DNA of 64,000 nucleotides from Phnomibacter ginsenosidimutans (GTDB lineage Bacteria; Bacteroidota; Bacteroidia; Chitinophagales; Chitinophagaceae): the NCBI RefSeq assembly GCF_009740285.1, contig NZ_CP046566.1, positions 4,068,658 to 4,132,657 of the forward strand, given 5' to 3'. Under the pieces are notes generated by a model that saw nothing but the letters and a program-made list of their open reading frames with translations, was not told the DNA's origin and made no database searches. Each line of letters opens with the position of its first letter. Position 1 is the first letter of the stretch. Positions 55,880 to 64,000 of the stretch are shown here, in pieces. The position numbers and the translations under genes are program-made.

Positions 55880-56923
55880 TTAGTGCATCATTCTTTCCAC
55901 TATCTGCCGGAAACATTCTTCCAATGAAATCGTAATATCCCATCCGGGATAATGGCTGCGGATTTTCCGCAGGTCGCTGTAATAGCAAATATGATCCCCT
56001 TCGCGGTGCTGCTCCAGGTAGCGGTAGCGCATGGGCTTACCCGTAATATTCGCCACCAAATCAAAAGCTTCCAGAATGCTGCAGGTATTGGCCTTGCCAC
56101 CACCCAGGTTGTATACTTCACCGCTGCGGGGGGCAGCAATAAATGCTTCTATAAAAGCTGCCACATCGGCGCTGTGAATATTATCCCGTACCTGCTTCCC
56201 CTTATACCCGTTAATCTGGTATTCGCGGCCTTCCACATTGCACCGCACCAAAAAACTGAGGAAGCCATGCAGCTCCACCCCGCTGTGGTTGGGCCCCGTG
56301 AGGCAGCCACCCCGCAGGCACACCGTAGGCATACCAAAATAGCGGCCATACTCTTGCACCAGCACATCGGCAGCTACTTTGCCAGCGCCAAACAAAGAGT
56401 GTTTGCATTGGTCGATCGACAAACTTTCCGGAATGCCATGAGCAAAAGCTGCATCGGCATAATCCCAACGGGTGTCGGTTTCTACCAGTGCAATATCATT
56501 GGGCCGGTCGCCATACACTTTGTTGGTGCTCATGTGTACGAAAGGCGCCTCGGGCACATGGCGGCGGGCCGCTTCCAACAGGTTGAGCGTCCCTACGGCA
56601 TTGGTATCAAAATCGTCGAAAGGAATTTGTGCCGCTTTGTCGTGGCTGGGCTGTGCCGCAGCATGCACAATGGCATCGGGCTGTATAGAAGCCACCAGCG
56701 CACCAAGGGCATCGCGGTGGCGGATGTCAATCTCGTGATGGGTAAAGCCCGGCAGCGTTTGCTGCAAGCGTTGCTGGTTCCAGCGGGTATCGCCTGCCGT
56801 GCCAAAAAACACTGCCCGCTGATTGTTGTCAATACCATGTACTGCCCAACCTTTCTTGCCAAACCATTCGCATACTTCCGAACCTATCAATCCGGATGAG
56901 CCTGTAACCAGTATCTTTTTCAA
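55880..56923 (-). CDS. NAD-dependent sugar epimerase, CDP-paratose 2-epimerase-like (SDR family)
   Basis: About 347 residues from the TTG at 56923; the open frame continues further upstream but without family sequence. Rossmann motif [12 protein letters not shown] (TGxxGxxG), then [12 protein letters not shown], and the catalytic region [40 protein letters not shown] and [15 protein letters not shown] closely resemble RfbE-type CDP-paratose 2-epimerases. The active-site Tyr expected in YxxxK is replaced here by Phe (LFGAGK), also seen in this subgroup. Divergent from the AsnB-like gene. Confidence 0.84.
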   Translation of the reverse strand: MKKILVTGSSGLIGSEVCEWFGKKGWAVHGIDNNQRAVFFGTAGDTRWNQQRLQQTLPGFTHHEIDIRHRDALGALVASIQPDAIVHAAAQPSHDKAAQIPFDDFDTNAVGTLNLLEAARRHVPEAPFVHMSTNKVYGDRPNDIALVETDTRWDYADAAFAHGIPESLSIDQCKHSLFGAGKVAADVLVQEYGRYFGMPTVCLRGGCLTGPNHSGVELHGFLSFLVRCNVEGREYQINGYKGKQVRDNIHSADVAAFIEAFIAAPRSGEVYNLGGGKANTCSILEAFDLVANITGKPMRYRYLEQHREGDHICYYSDLRKIRSHYPGWDITISLEECFRQIVERMMH

Positions 56924-57074
56924 ACCAGGGATTTTTGACCTGCGGGCAAGATAAATCAATTGACTGCAACACCAGTATTTCAACACGCCGTCATTAACTA
57001 TCCATTGGGGCGTGGGGCAAAATGTCGCACCTTCACCGCAGCGTGATTGACTAACATAGCACCGAATTTGACCC

Positions 57075-59977
57075 ATGTGCCGCATTGCCGGAATCATTGA
57101 TTTTACACAACCAGAAAATTGCCACCGCATCACCGCCATGCGGGATAGCATGTTGCATGGCGGCCCCGATGATGCGGGTATTTTCCATGCCCCTGCTGTG
57201 CCCCTCAGTTTTGGTGTTCGCCGGCTATCGCTGCTCGACCTTAGCCTGCAGGGTCACCAGCCCATGCAAACCGCCGATGGCCGCTACCACATTGCTTTCA
57301 ATGGTGAGCTGTACAACTTTGCCGACATCCGTCGGGAACTACAGCAAGCCGGCCACCTTTTTCATTCGGGTACCGATACCGAAGTGGCCCTCAAAGCTTA
57401 TGTGCAATGGGGGCTCGATTGCTTCCAGCGCTTCAATGGCATGTTTGCCCTTGCCGTGTACGACCAAACGGCCAACACCCTCACGTTGGCCAGAGACCAC
57501 GCCGGCATGAAGCCCCTTTATTATTATGTCAACGCCCAACAACGGCAGTGTTATTTCGGCTCAGAAGTACGCAGCTTTCATCAGGTAAGGCCCGGCTGGC
57601 CCGAAGACGAACACTGGCGCATCCGCTTTTTGGCCTATGGCCACATGCCCGAGCCCCACACCACTCTCAAAGACGTGTACAGCCTGCCCAAGGGCCATTA
57701 CATGCACATACAGCTGGATAGTTTTCAGCAGCTTACACAGGCCTGGTACCAGCCGTATAACGGACCTGCATTGCTGCACGGAGCTGCTGCCAATGATGCC
57801 TTGCACCAAAGTGTAGAAGCCGCCGTAAAAGACCACATGATAGCCGATGCTCCCATTGGGGTGTTTTTGAGTGGCGGCATCGATAGCTCCATCATTACCA
57901 CCATGGCCGCAAGGCACCATACCCAGCCCATTGTTACGCTGAGTCTCGATTTTGAAGACGCGAAATACTCAGAAAAAGAATACCAGCAAATCATAGCCCG
58001 CCAATGCGGTACCACACACCATGCATTTACCATTGGCGAAGCCCAGTTTCAAGAGCAGCTTCCCGATATTTTGATGGCCCTCGACCAACCCAGCAACGAT
58101 GGTATCAATGCCTATTTCATTTGCAAATATGCCCGGCAGATTGGGTTGAAAGCCGTGCTCAGCGGCATTGGCGGCGATGAACTATTTGGCGGTTATCCCT
58201 CTTTTAAAAGGCAACGTTGGGTAAAACCCTTGCAAACACTGGGCCCACTCTTAGGGCTCGGCAACTGGTCGGCCAAAGACTGGATCAAACGCTTCTCGTA
58301 TTTACGCCATACATCCGATGCGGCGCAATACCTCTTTCACCGGGGATACTTCAACAGCAGCCAGATAAGCATGCTCACCGGCAGTAGCCTGCAGCAGGTA
58401 AACGACGTGTTGCAATTGCAAGCACCTGCTACCATGTTACGCCACAACAACCCCGCACAGGTGAGCAGCATGGAGCAACATTTTTACCTGCAAAACCAAC
58501 TGCTCCGCGATACTGATGTCATGAGCATGTGGCACAGTGTAGAAGTCCGCATTCCATTTCTCGATAAGCGGGTGTTGCAAGTGTGTGAGCAAACAGACAA
58601 CCGTACCCGGTTCAACACCGGGCAACCCAAGCAATGGCTGATACAAACCTTTGCCAACGACCTGCCCGAAGCCATTTGGAACCGCAAAAAAATGGGCTTC
58701 GCTTTTCCGTTTGGGAAATGGATGCAGCCGCTGAGTGTTCGGGGTGCCGTACATCCCGAGCTGCCGCATTTTGAAAAGCAATTCGAAAACGGACACATGC
58801 AGTGGAGCCGTTACTGGGCCTACCTGCTCAGCACCGGCATGCCCATTCAGATAGGCAAACCCAAACGGCGCATGTTGTTTGCCAGCCTGCGTACATTTTC
58901 TGCCATGGGGGGCATTGAAAAATTCAACCGGGCCTATGCCCTTGCCCTGCAGCACAATGCCCTGCAACACAACTGGCAGGTGGCGCATACCTCGCTGTAC
59001 GATGCACAACCCGATGCCCGTTATTTTCCGGCGCAGGCGTTTATGGGTTTCCGGCAGCATAAATGGAAGTTCGTTTGGTTTTTCCTCCGGCAGCACCGCC
59101 ACTTCGATACGCACATATTGGGGCACATCAACCTCAGCATTTGTTTTGCCCTTACCAGCAGGTTCAGCAAGGCGCAGCGCATCATGCTTACCCATGGTAT
59201 TGAAGTATGGAAAGCCCCATCGCGGCTGCAAAAATTAGCATTGTACAGTTGCAATGCCATCTGGACGGTCAGCAATTTTAGCCGCCGGCAGTTGCAGCAC
59301 ATCAACGGGCCCAAACTACCAGTGGTGCAGTTGTTTCACAACACCCTCGATCCTTTTTTGAAGAAGCCACAGCACAACTCGAATTTGGTTCCCTGCCGGC
59401 CCCGTTTCCGCCGGGTTACCTGCTCACCATTGCCCGCCTGGCCGATACCGAAGCCTACAAAGGCTACGATAAAGTAATTGCTGCGCTGCCCCGGTTGTTG
59501 CAGCAATTTCCCCACATCCACTATGTATTGGGCGGCTCGGGAAGTGATAAAGAACTGCAACGCATCCGCCAGCTTATACAAGCATTGGGTGTAACCAACC
59601 ACGTTACCCTCACCGGCTTTATACCCGACGAAGACCTACCTGCCTATTACCAGCATGCAGCCGCATTTGTAATGCCCAGCCGCAAAGAAGGGTTCGGCAT
59701 TGTGTTTGTAGAAGCAGCCTGGTGCGGTACCCAAATAATCGCCGGCAATGCCGATGGTTCTCCGGAAGCCTTGTTGCACGGCGAGTTGGGCAAGTTGGTC
59801 AATCCGCAGGATGAAGCGGCTATCGCCGACGCCATGGCAGCGGTACTGGCCAACCCGCCCCTTACTACCGATGATTATGCTACACGGCGTTTGCTGGTAC
59901 AAAAGCATTTCTCATTTGCACAATTCAAACAAAATCAGGCACAATTACTGCAACAGAATGTTCACCAACCGACCTGA
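57075..59977 (+). CDS. AsnB-like glutamine amidotransferase running in frame into a GT4 glycosyltransferase, one frameshift
   Basis: Residues 1-599 form a glutamine-dependent asparagine synthetase-type enzyme: MCRIAGI with Cys2 nucleophile, FNGELYNF, then the synthetase domain [15 protein letters not shown] (PP-loop SGGxDS). From about 600 (ATG 58872) a GT4 N-domain begins, [22 protein letters not shown]-run (59354-59359), one base short, breaks the GT4; restoring it gives [34 protein letters not shown] and [17 protein letters not shown]. Amidotransferases of this kind convert sugar carboxylates to amides. No stop separates the two parts; whether the fusion is real is discussed under findings. 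Confidence 0.82.
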
Positions 59978-60041
59978 GTATCGTTGAAAAGACGTACTTC
60001 GTGGCCTTAACATTCACCGCCGTTTATACCCCCCGTTGAGC

Positions 60042-62939
60042 ATGCATTACCTGCATATCATTCCATACTATTTACCCGACGTGGCTTTTGGTGGCCCTGT
60101 ATTTTCTGCTTCCGGCTTGTGCGAATCACTGGTGAAAGCAGGCAACAAAGTGTCGGTGTACACCGTAGGGTATCAATCCAACGAACAATACCCGCAACAG
60201 CAAACCATCAATGGCGTTACGGTGACGTATTTCAAAGGTGATGCCGGCAAGCCCTGCCAGGTATCACGTCAGTTGTGGCAGGCTTTAGACCAAACCTGCA
60301 CCCGCTTTGATGTGGTACACCTGCACACCTGGTGGAATGTGCTCATTTTTCGCTCCATTCAAATACTCAACCGGCAGCAGGTGCCATTTGTGGTGTCGCC
60401 CAGAGGCATGATGAGTGATTATAGTTTCACCCACCGCAAAACCTTTGTGAAACGCAATTTTCAAAAATGGTTGGGGGTAAAACTGCTCCGTAAGGCAGGC
60501 TTACACGCCACCAGCCAGGCCGAAGCGGCCGATATGGCCATCCGCAGCAAACGGGCAGAAAGAGACATCCACATCATGCCCAACCTGCTCAACCTGAAAG
60601 CGGTAGCCAACTACCAACCCGCTGCAGCTGGTTTTTCCATCGGCTTTTTGTCGAGGCTACACCACAAAAAAGGCATTGAAGAACTATTGCGAGCCGTAGC
60701 CATTACACCTCATATTACCGAACTGGTGATTGGCGGCCGTGGCGACGACACCCTGTACGAGCAACGCCTGCAACAATTGATTGCCGACCTGGGCATAGCC
60801 GAAAAAGTACGGTTTGTGGGCTGGGTAAGCGACGAAGAAAAGCCGGCTTTCTTTCGGCAGTTTCAGGTGTTTGTACTGCCCTCCTTCAACGAAAATTTTG
60901 CCAACGTAGTAGCCGAAGCCTGGGCCAATGGCAAACCCACCATTGTAAGTACCGGCGTAGGCATCAGCCACTATGTAGCCGAATATGGGCTGGGTTGGAT
61001 ATGCGAAGCCAACCCCCAAAGCATTAGCCAGGCACTGCACCGGGCATGGGAGCAGCAACCGCTGTGGGCACAAATGGGCAGCGCAGCCATCGACCTTGTA
61101 AATGCCCAGTTTACCGACGACCGCATACTGGCCCAATACATTGGCATGTATGAAAAAATACTGGCCACAGGCAAAAACACGGCTCCGGCGGCCGGTAGCG
61201 CTGATGTGTATGTGCTGGGCATCAATGCCCACCATGCCGACGCCTCCGCCGCCGTACTAAAAAACGGGGAGCTGATAGCCGCTATTGAAGAAGAACGCAT
61301 TCGCCGCATCAAACACTGGGCAGGCTTTCCTACAGAAGCCATTCGGTTTTGCCTGAGCGAAGCGGGCATTGGCTTCGACCAGTTGTCAGCCATCGCCATC
61401 AGCCGCGACCCTCGGGCCAAGTGGCTGAAAAAAGCCCGGTTTATGATGGCACACCCCGAAGCCGTGAGCTTTGCGGTAAGAGGCCGCCTCAACAATGCCG
61501 ATGCCATGGCCAGCACCGAAGCCAGCCTCAACCAAATGGCCACCGCCATGGGGCATGGCAAAGTGGGGCACAAAATTTACCAGATAGAACACCACCGCAG
61601 CCACCTGGCCAGCGCCTTTTATGCTTCGGGGCTTCCAAAAGCAGCCCTGCTGAGTGTAGATGGCTCCGGCGATTTTAGCACCACCATGATGGGCGTGGGC
61701 AACGGGCAGGACATTGAAGTATTACACTCCATCGACTTTCCGCATTCGATGGGCATTTTCTATACCGCATTTACCCAGCTGCTGGGCTTTCCGCACTATG
61801 GCGATGAGTACAAAGTGATGGGCCTGGCACCTTATGGCCAACCCGAATACTTTGATGACCTGAAAGCCGTAGTCAACTGGCACGATGATGGCACTTTTAG
61901 CCTCAACGAACAGTGGTTTCGGCGGCCCGAAAAAGGGTATGTCAGCTACGACGAACAACACCGGCCAGTGGTACCAGAGCTATACAGCACCGCCCTGGCC
62001 GACAAGTTTGGCCCCGTAAGAAAAGCCAGTGAACCGCTGAGGCAAGAGCACAAAAACATGGCTGCGTCAGTACAGAAAATGCTGGAAGAAACCCTTTTTC
62101 ACATGCTACGGCACCTGCACCGCAAAACCGGCCTCAGCAGCCTTTGCCTGGCGGGTGGAGTAGCGCAAAACTCGGTTGCCAACGGAAAAATCACCCGCAA
62201 CACGCCTTTTACCAAAGTATACGTGCCCTCTGCCGGCCACGATGCCGGCCTGTCGATGGGGGCCGCCATGTATGTAAGCCACCAACTACTGCAGCTGCCC
62301 CGCACCGCCGGACAGTTTCATGCCTATACCGGTAGTAGCTATAGCAACGAGGCTATTAAAAACTTCTTGGAAAAAAGAATGGTGCAACATACATTTATAC
62401 AAGACAAACAGGAGTTGTATCGCACTGTAGCCAGTGCAATAGCCTCCGGTGCCGTGGTGGGATGGTTTCAGGGTGCCAGCGAATTTGGCCCCCGGGCCTT
62501 GGGCAACCGCTCAATTTTAGCAGACCCCAGAAGAGCCGATGCCAAAGAACTGCTCAACCACAAAATAAAAAGGAGAGAAAGCTTCCGGCCTTTCGCCCCT
62601 TCTGTGCTGGAAGAATATGCCAGTCAGTATTTCGAATTTTGCGAAGACACCCCTTTTATGGAAAAGGTGTTTCCCATTAAGCCGGAGATGCAAAACCAGA
62701 TTCCCGCCGTAACACACGTAGATGGAAGTGGCAGGTTACAAACAGTATGTAGAAAATATAATGCGCCTTATTACGACCTGATTGATACTTTCAGGCAACT
62801 AACAGGCGTTCCTGTTTTGCTCAACACTTCCTTCAACGAAAACGAACCAATTGTAAATACCCCGGAGGAAGCCCTGGAGTGTTTTGAGCGAACCAACATG
62901 GATATGTTGGTATTGGAACAGTACCTAATTCGCCGTTAA
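60042..62939 (+). CDS. GT4 glycosyltransferase running in frame into a carbamoyltransferase
   Basis: 965 residues from the ATG at 60042. Residues 1-380 are a GT4: HIIPYYLPDVAFGGPVFSAS, IGFLSRLHHKKGIEELLRAV, and PSFNENFANVVAEAWANG. From about 389 (GTG 61206) a NodU/CmcH-type carbamoyltransferase starts: YVLGINAHHADASAAVL, IEHHRSHLASAFY, LLSVDGSGDF, and the C-terminal FGPRALGNRSILADPR and NTSFNENEPIV. It would carbamoylate a sugar hydroxyl from carbamoyl phosphate. The junction contains an A-run; one more A would end the GT4 at the TAG at 61196. Confidence 0.85.
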   Translation: MHYLHIIPYYLPDVAFGGPVFSASGLCESLVKAGNKVSVYTVGYQSNEQYPQQQTINGVTVTYFKGDAGKPCQVSRQLWQALDQTCTRFDVVHLHTWWNVLIFRSIQILNRQQVPFVVSPRGMMSDYSFTHRKTFVKRNFQKWLGVKLLRKAGLHATSQAEAADMAIRSKRAERDIHIMPNLLNLKAVANYQPAAAGFSIGFLSRLHHKKGIEELLRAVAITPHITELVIGGRGDDTLYEQRLQQLIADLGIAEKVRFVGWVSDEEKPAFFRQFQVFVLPSFNENFANVVAEAWANGKPTIVSTGVGISHYVAEYGLGWICEANPQSISQALHRAWEQQPLWAQMGSAAIDLVNAQFTDDRILAQYIGMYEKILATGKNTAPAAGSADVYVLGINAHHADASAAVLKNGELIAAIEEERIRRIKHWAGFPTEAIRFCLSEAGIGFDQLSAIAISRDPRAKWLKKARFMMAHPEAVSFAVRGRLNNADAMASTEASLNQMATAMGHGKVGHKIYQIEHHRSHLASAFYASGLPKAALLSVDGSGDFSTTMMGVGNGQDIEVLHSIDFPHSMGIFYTAFTQLLGFPHYGDEYKVMGLAPYGQPEYFDDLKAVVNWHDDGTFSLNEQWFRRPEKGYVSYDEQHRPVVPELYSTALADKFGPVRKASEPLRQEHKNMAASVQKMLEETLFHMLRHLHRKTGLSSLCLAGGVAQNSVANGKITRNTPFTKVYVPSAGHDAGLSMGAAMYVSHQLLQLPRTAGQFHAYTGSSYSNEAIKNFLEKRMVQHTFIQDKQELYRTVASAIASGAVVGWFQGASEFGPRALGNRSILADPRRADAKELLNHKIKRRESFRPFAPSVLEEYASQYFEFCEDTPFMEKVFPIKPEMQNQIPAVTHVDGSGRLQTVCRKYNAPYYDLIDTFRQLTGVPVLLNTSFNENEPIVNTPEEALECFERTNMDMLVLEQYLIRR

Positions 62940-62951
62940 GGCCAGCGTGAT

Positions 62952-63697
62952 ATGAAAGTATCTGTAATTACCACATCGTACAACAGTGGGCACACCATTA
63001 AGGATACCCTCATGAGTGTAGCTACACAAGACTATCCCAATATTGAACACCTCATTATTGATGGTGGCTCAAAAGATGAAACCATGAACGTGGTGAGCAA
63101 GTTTGGGCATGTGGCAGTGGCCATTTCTGAAAAGGATGGCGGCATTTTTCATGCCATGAACAAAGGGCTGCAGCTCTGCACCGGCGATGTCATATGCTTT
63201 CTCAACTCCGACGACTGGTACATCAGCCCCACCGTTATTTCGAGTGTGGTAAACTGCCTGCAAAATTCGCATTGCAATGTGGCCTATGGCGATTTGCAAT
63301 ATGTGCAGCAGTTCAATCCCGAACGCATTGTTCGTACATGGAAATCGGGCCGCTTCCGCCGCAAAAACCTCTACTATGGCTGGATGCCCCCGCACCCCGC
63401 CTTTTTGCTAAAAAAGAAGTGTACGAAGAAGTGGGCTTTTTCAATACCGAACTCAACAGTGCCGCCGATTACGAACTCATGCTCCGCATTTTGCTCAAGC
63501 ACGAACATGATGCCTGCTATATACCGGAAGTACTGGTAAAAATGCGGTTGGGCGGCTACAGCAATGCCTCCTTCAAAAACAGGCTGCGGGCCAATAAAGA
63601 AGACCATCAGGCTTGGGTAATGAATGATTTGAAGCCGATGATTTTTACCCGCTACCTCAAGCCCATCCGAAAAATTCCGCAGTTTATTTTCAGATAA
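62952..63697 (+). CDS. Glycosyltransferase family 2, one frameshift
   Basis: About 248 residues, the usual length for this short GT2 subgroup (WcaA/colanic-type). VSVITTSYNSGHTIKDTLMS, LIIDGGSKDETM and VICFLNSDDWYISPTVI give the donor site. At 63402-63406 a T-run is one short; restoring it gives HPAFFAKKEVYEEVGFF and LNSAADYELMLRIL. A terminator follows directly. Confidence 0.87.
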
Positions 63698-63711
63698 TCT
63701 TTTCCAAAAGC

Positions 63712-63746
63712 AAAGCGGCACTCATAGGGATGAGTGCCGCTTTTTT
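63712..63746. terminator. Strong hairpin terminator between convergent genes
   Basis: AAAGCGGCACTCAT-AGGG-ATGAGTGCCGCTTT: 14-bp perfect stem, 4-base loop, and six Ts following on the plus strand. It serves the GT2 and probably also the convergent DUF1015 gene, whose stop is at 63771. Confidence 0.9.
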
Positions 63747-63770
63747 ATGCGTTGTAGTATGTGTTGCTGA

Positions 63771-64000
63771 TTACAGCTGGCCTACCAAATGTGTAAGCAA
63801 ACCATCGCGGAGCTTGGGCTCAAACCAGGTACTCTTGGGTGGCATTACATTGCCGCTGTCGGCAATATCAAACAGCTGATGGATGGTAACAGGATACAGG
63901 CTGAAAGCCACGGCCATTTCACCGCTGTCTACTCGTTCCTGCAAGGCTTCCAACCCACGAATGCCGCCTACAAAATCGATGCGCTTATCTGTCCGCTGGT
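63771..64000 (-). CDS. DUF1015 family protein (partial, N-terminus outside window)
   Basis: The last 75 codons of a gene entering from the right. It reads RIDFVGGIRGLEALQERVDS, VAFSLYPVTIHQLFDIAD and MPPKSTWFEPKLRDGLLTH, the highly conserved C-terminus of DUF1015 (SpoU-associated, HTH-like annotation in some databases). Function is not established; it is a widespread housekeeping-type gene and marks the end of the polysaccharide region. Confidence 0.9.
   Translation of the reverse strand, partial: QRTDKRIDFVGGIRGLEALQERVDSGEMAVAFSLYPVTIHQLFDIADSGNVMPPKSTWFEPKLRDGLLTHLVGQL

Noticed and set aside
1-64000. tRNA, rRNA or riboswitch genes
   Set aside because: No cloverleaf, rRNA or known riboswitch core was recognised by eye. 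A dedicated search (tRNAscan, Rfam) would be needed to exclude small ones.

Overview
The window looks like part of a Bacteroidota chromosome, most likely a Chitinophagaceae-type organism. Pointers are a SusC/SusD pair, promoters of the Bacteroidetes type (TTTG-N19/20-TAnnTTTG), a UpxY/NusG-like regulator, S23 four-helix-bundle genes inside a polysaccharide locus, and many TTG/GTG starts. No rRNA, tRNA or CRISPR array was recognised. The assignment rests on gene content only.

Region 1 (1-12239): a sialic-acid utilisation locus on the minus strand, read from susC to a GH27 glycosidase: SusC, SusD, N-acetylneuraminate lyase (NanL/NanA), kelch-type mutarotase (NanM-like), MFS transporter (NanT-like), GH33 sialidase, RnBP-type 2-epimerase (NanE-like), GH27. 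A divergent GntR/FadR-type regulator (11529-12239) is the probable controller. A 19-bp palindrome lies over the predicted susC transcription start, and a 10-bp half-copy lies at the regulator's own start codon. Together the genes would release sialic acid, import it, convert it to ManNAc and then to GlcNAc.

Region 2 (12588-50967): a very large surface-polysaccharide locus, all plus strand. It opens with a UpxY/NusG-like factor, a Wza-type export lipoprotein and a Wzc-type co-polymerase/tyrosine kinase, the last flanked by two S23 four-helix-bundle genes. A Wzm/Wzt ABC exporter follows, then a long run of glycosyltransferases (GT2, GT4, GT11, core-2/I-branching, DUF5672, DUF1919, HlpA-like), FkbM and other methyltransferases, three acyltransferases and a Wzy/ligase-like membrane protein. 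Many genes overlap by ATGA, so translation is probably coupled. AT-rich cassettes alternate with GC-richer ones, sometimes inside a gene, which suggests mosaic assembly by transfer and recombination.

Region 3 (50968-55879): two islands of dispersed hairpin repeats flank a small module: an XRE regulator, a divergent large protein with a C-terminal HEPN-like domain, and a small unknown protein. This is the least explained part of the window.

Region 4 (55880-64000): a second sugar block: a CDP-paratose-2-epimerase-like enzyme (minus), then a glutamine-hydrolysing AsnB-like amidotransferase running into a GT4, a GT4 running into a carbamoyltransferase, and a GT2. A strong terminator separates these from a convergent DUF1015 gene cut by the window end.

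At least 14 genes or gene fragments carry single-base frameshifts, mostly one base short in A or T runs. This looks like long-read consensus error rather than real decay, so the interrupted genes are annotated as single genes and the two apparent gene fusions are treated with caution.
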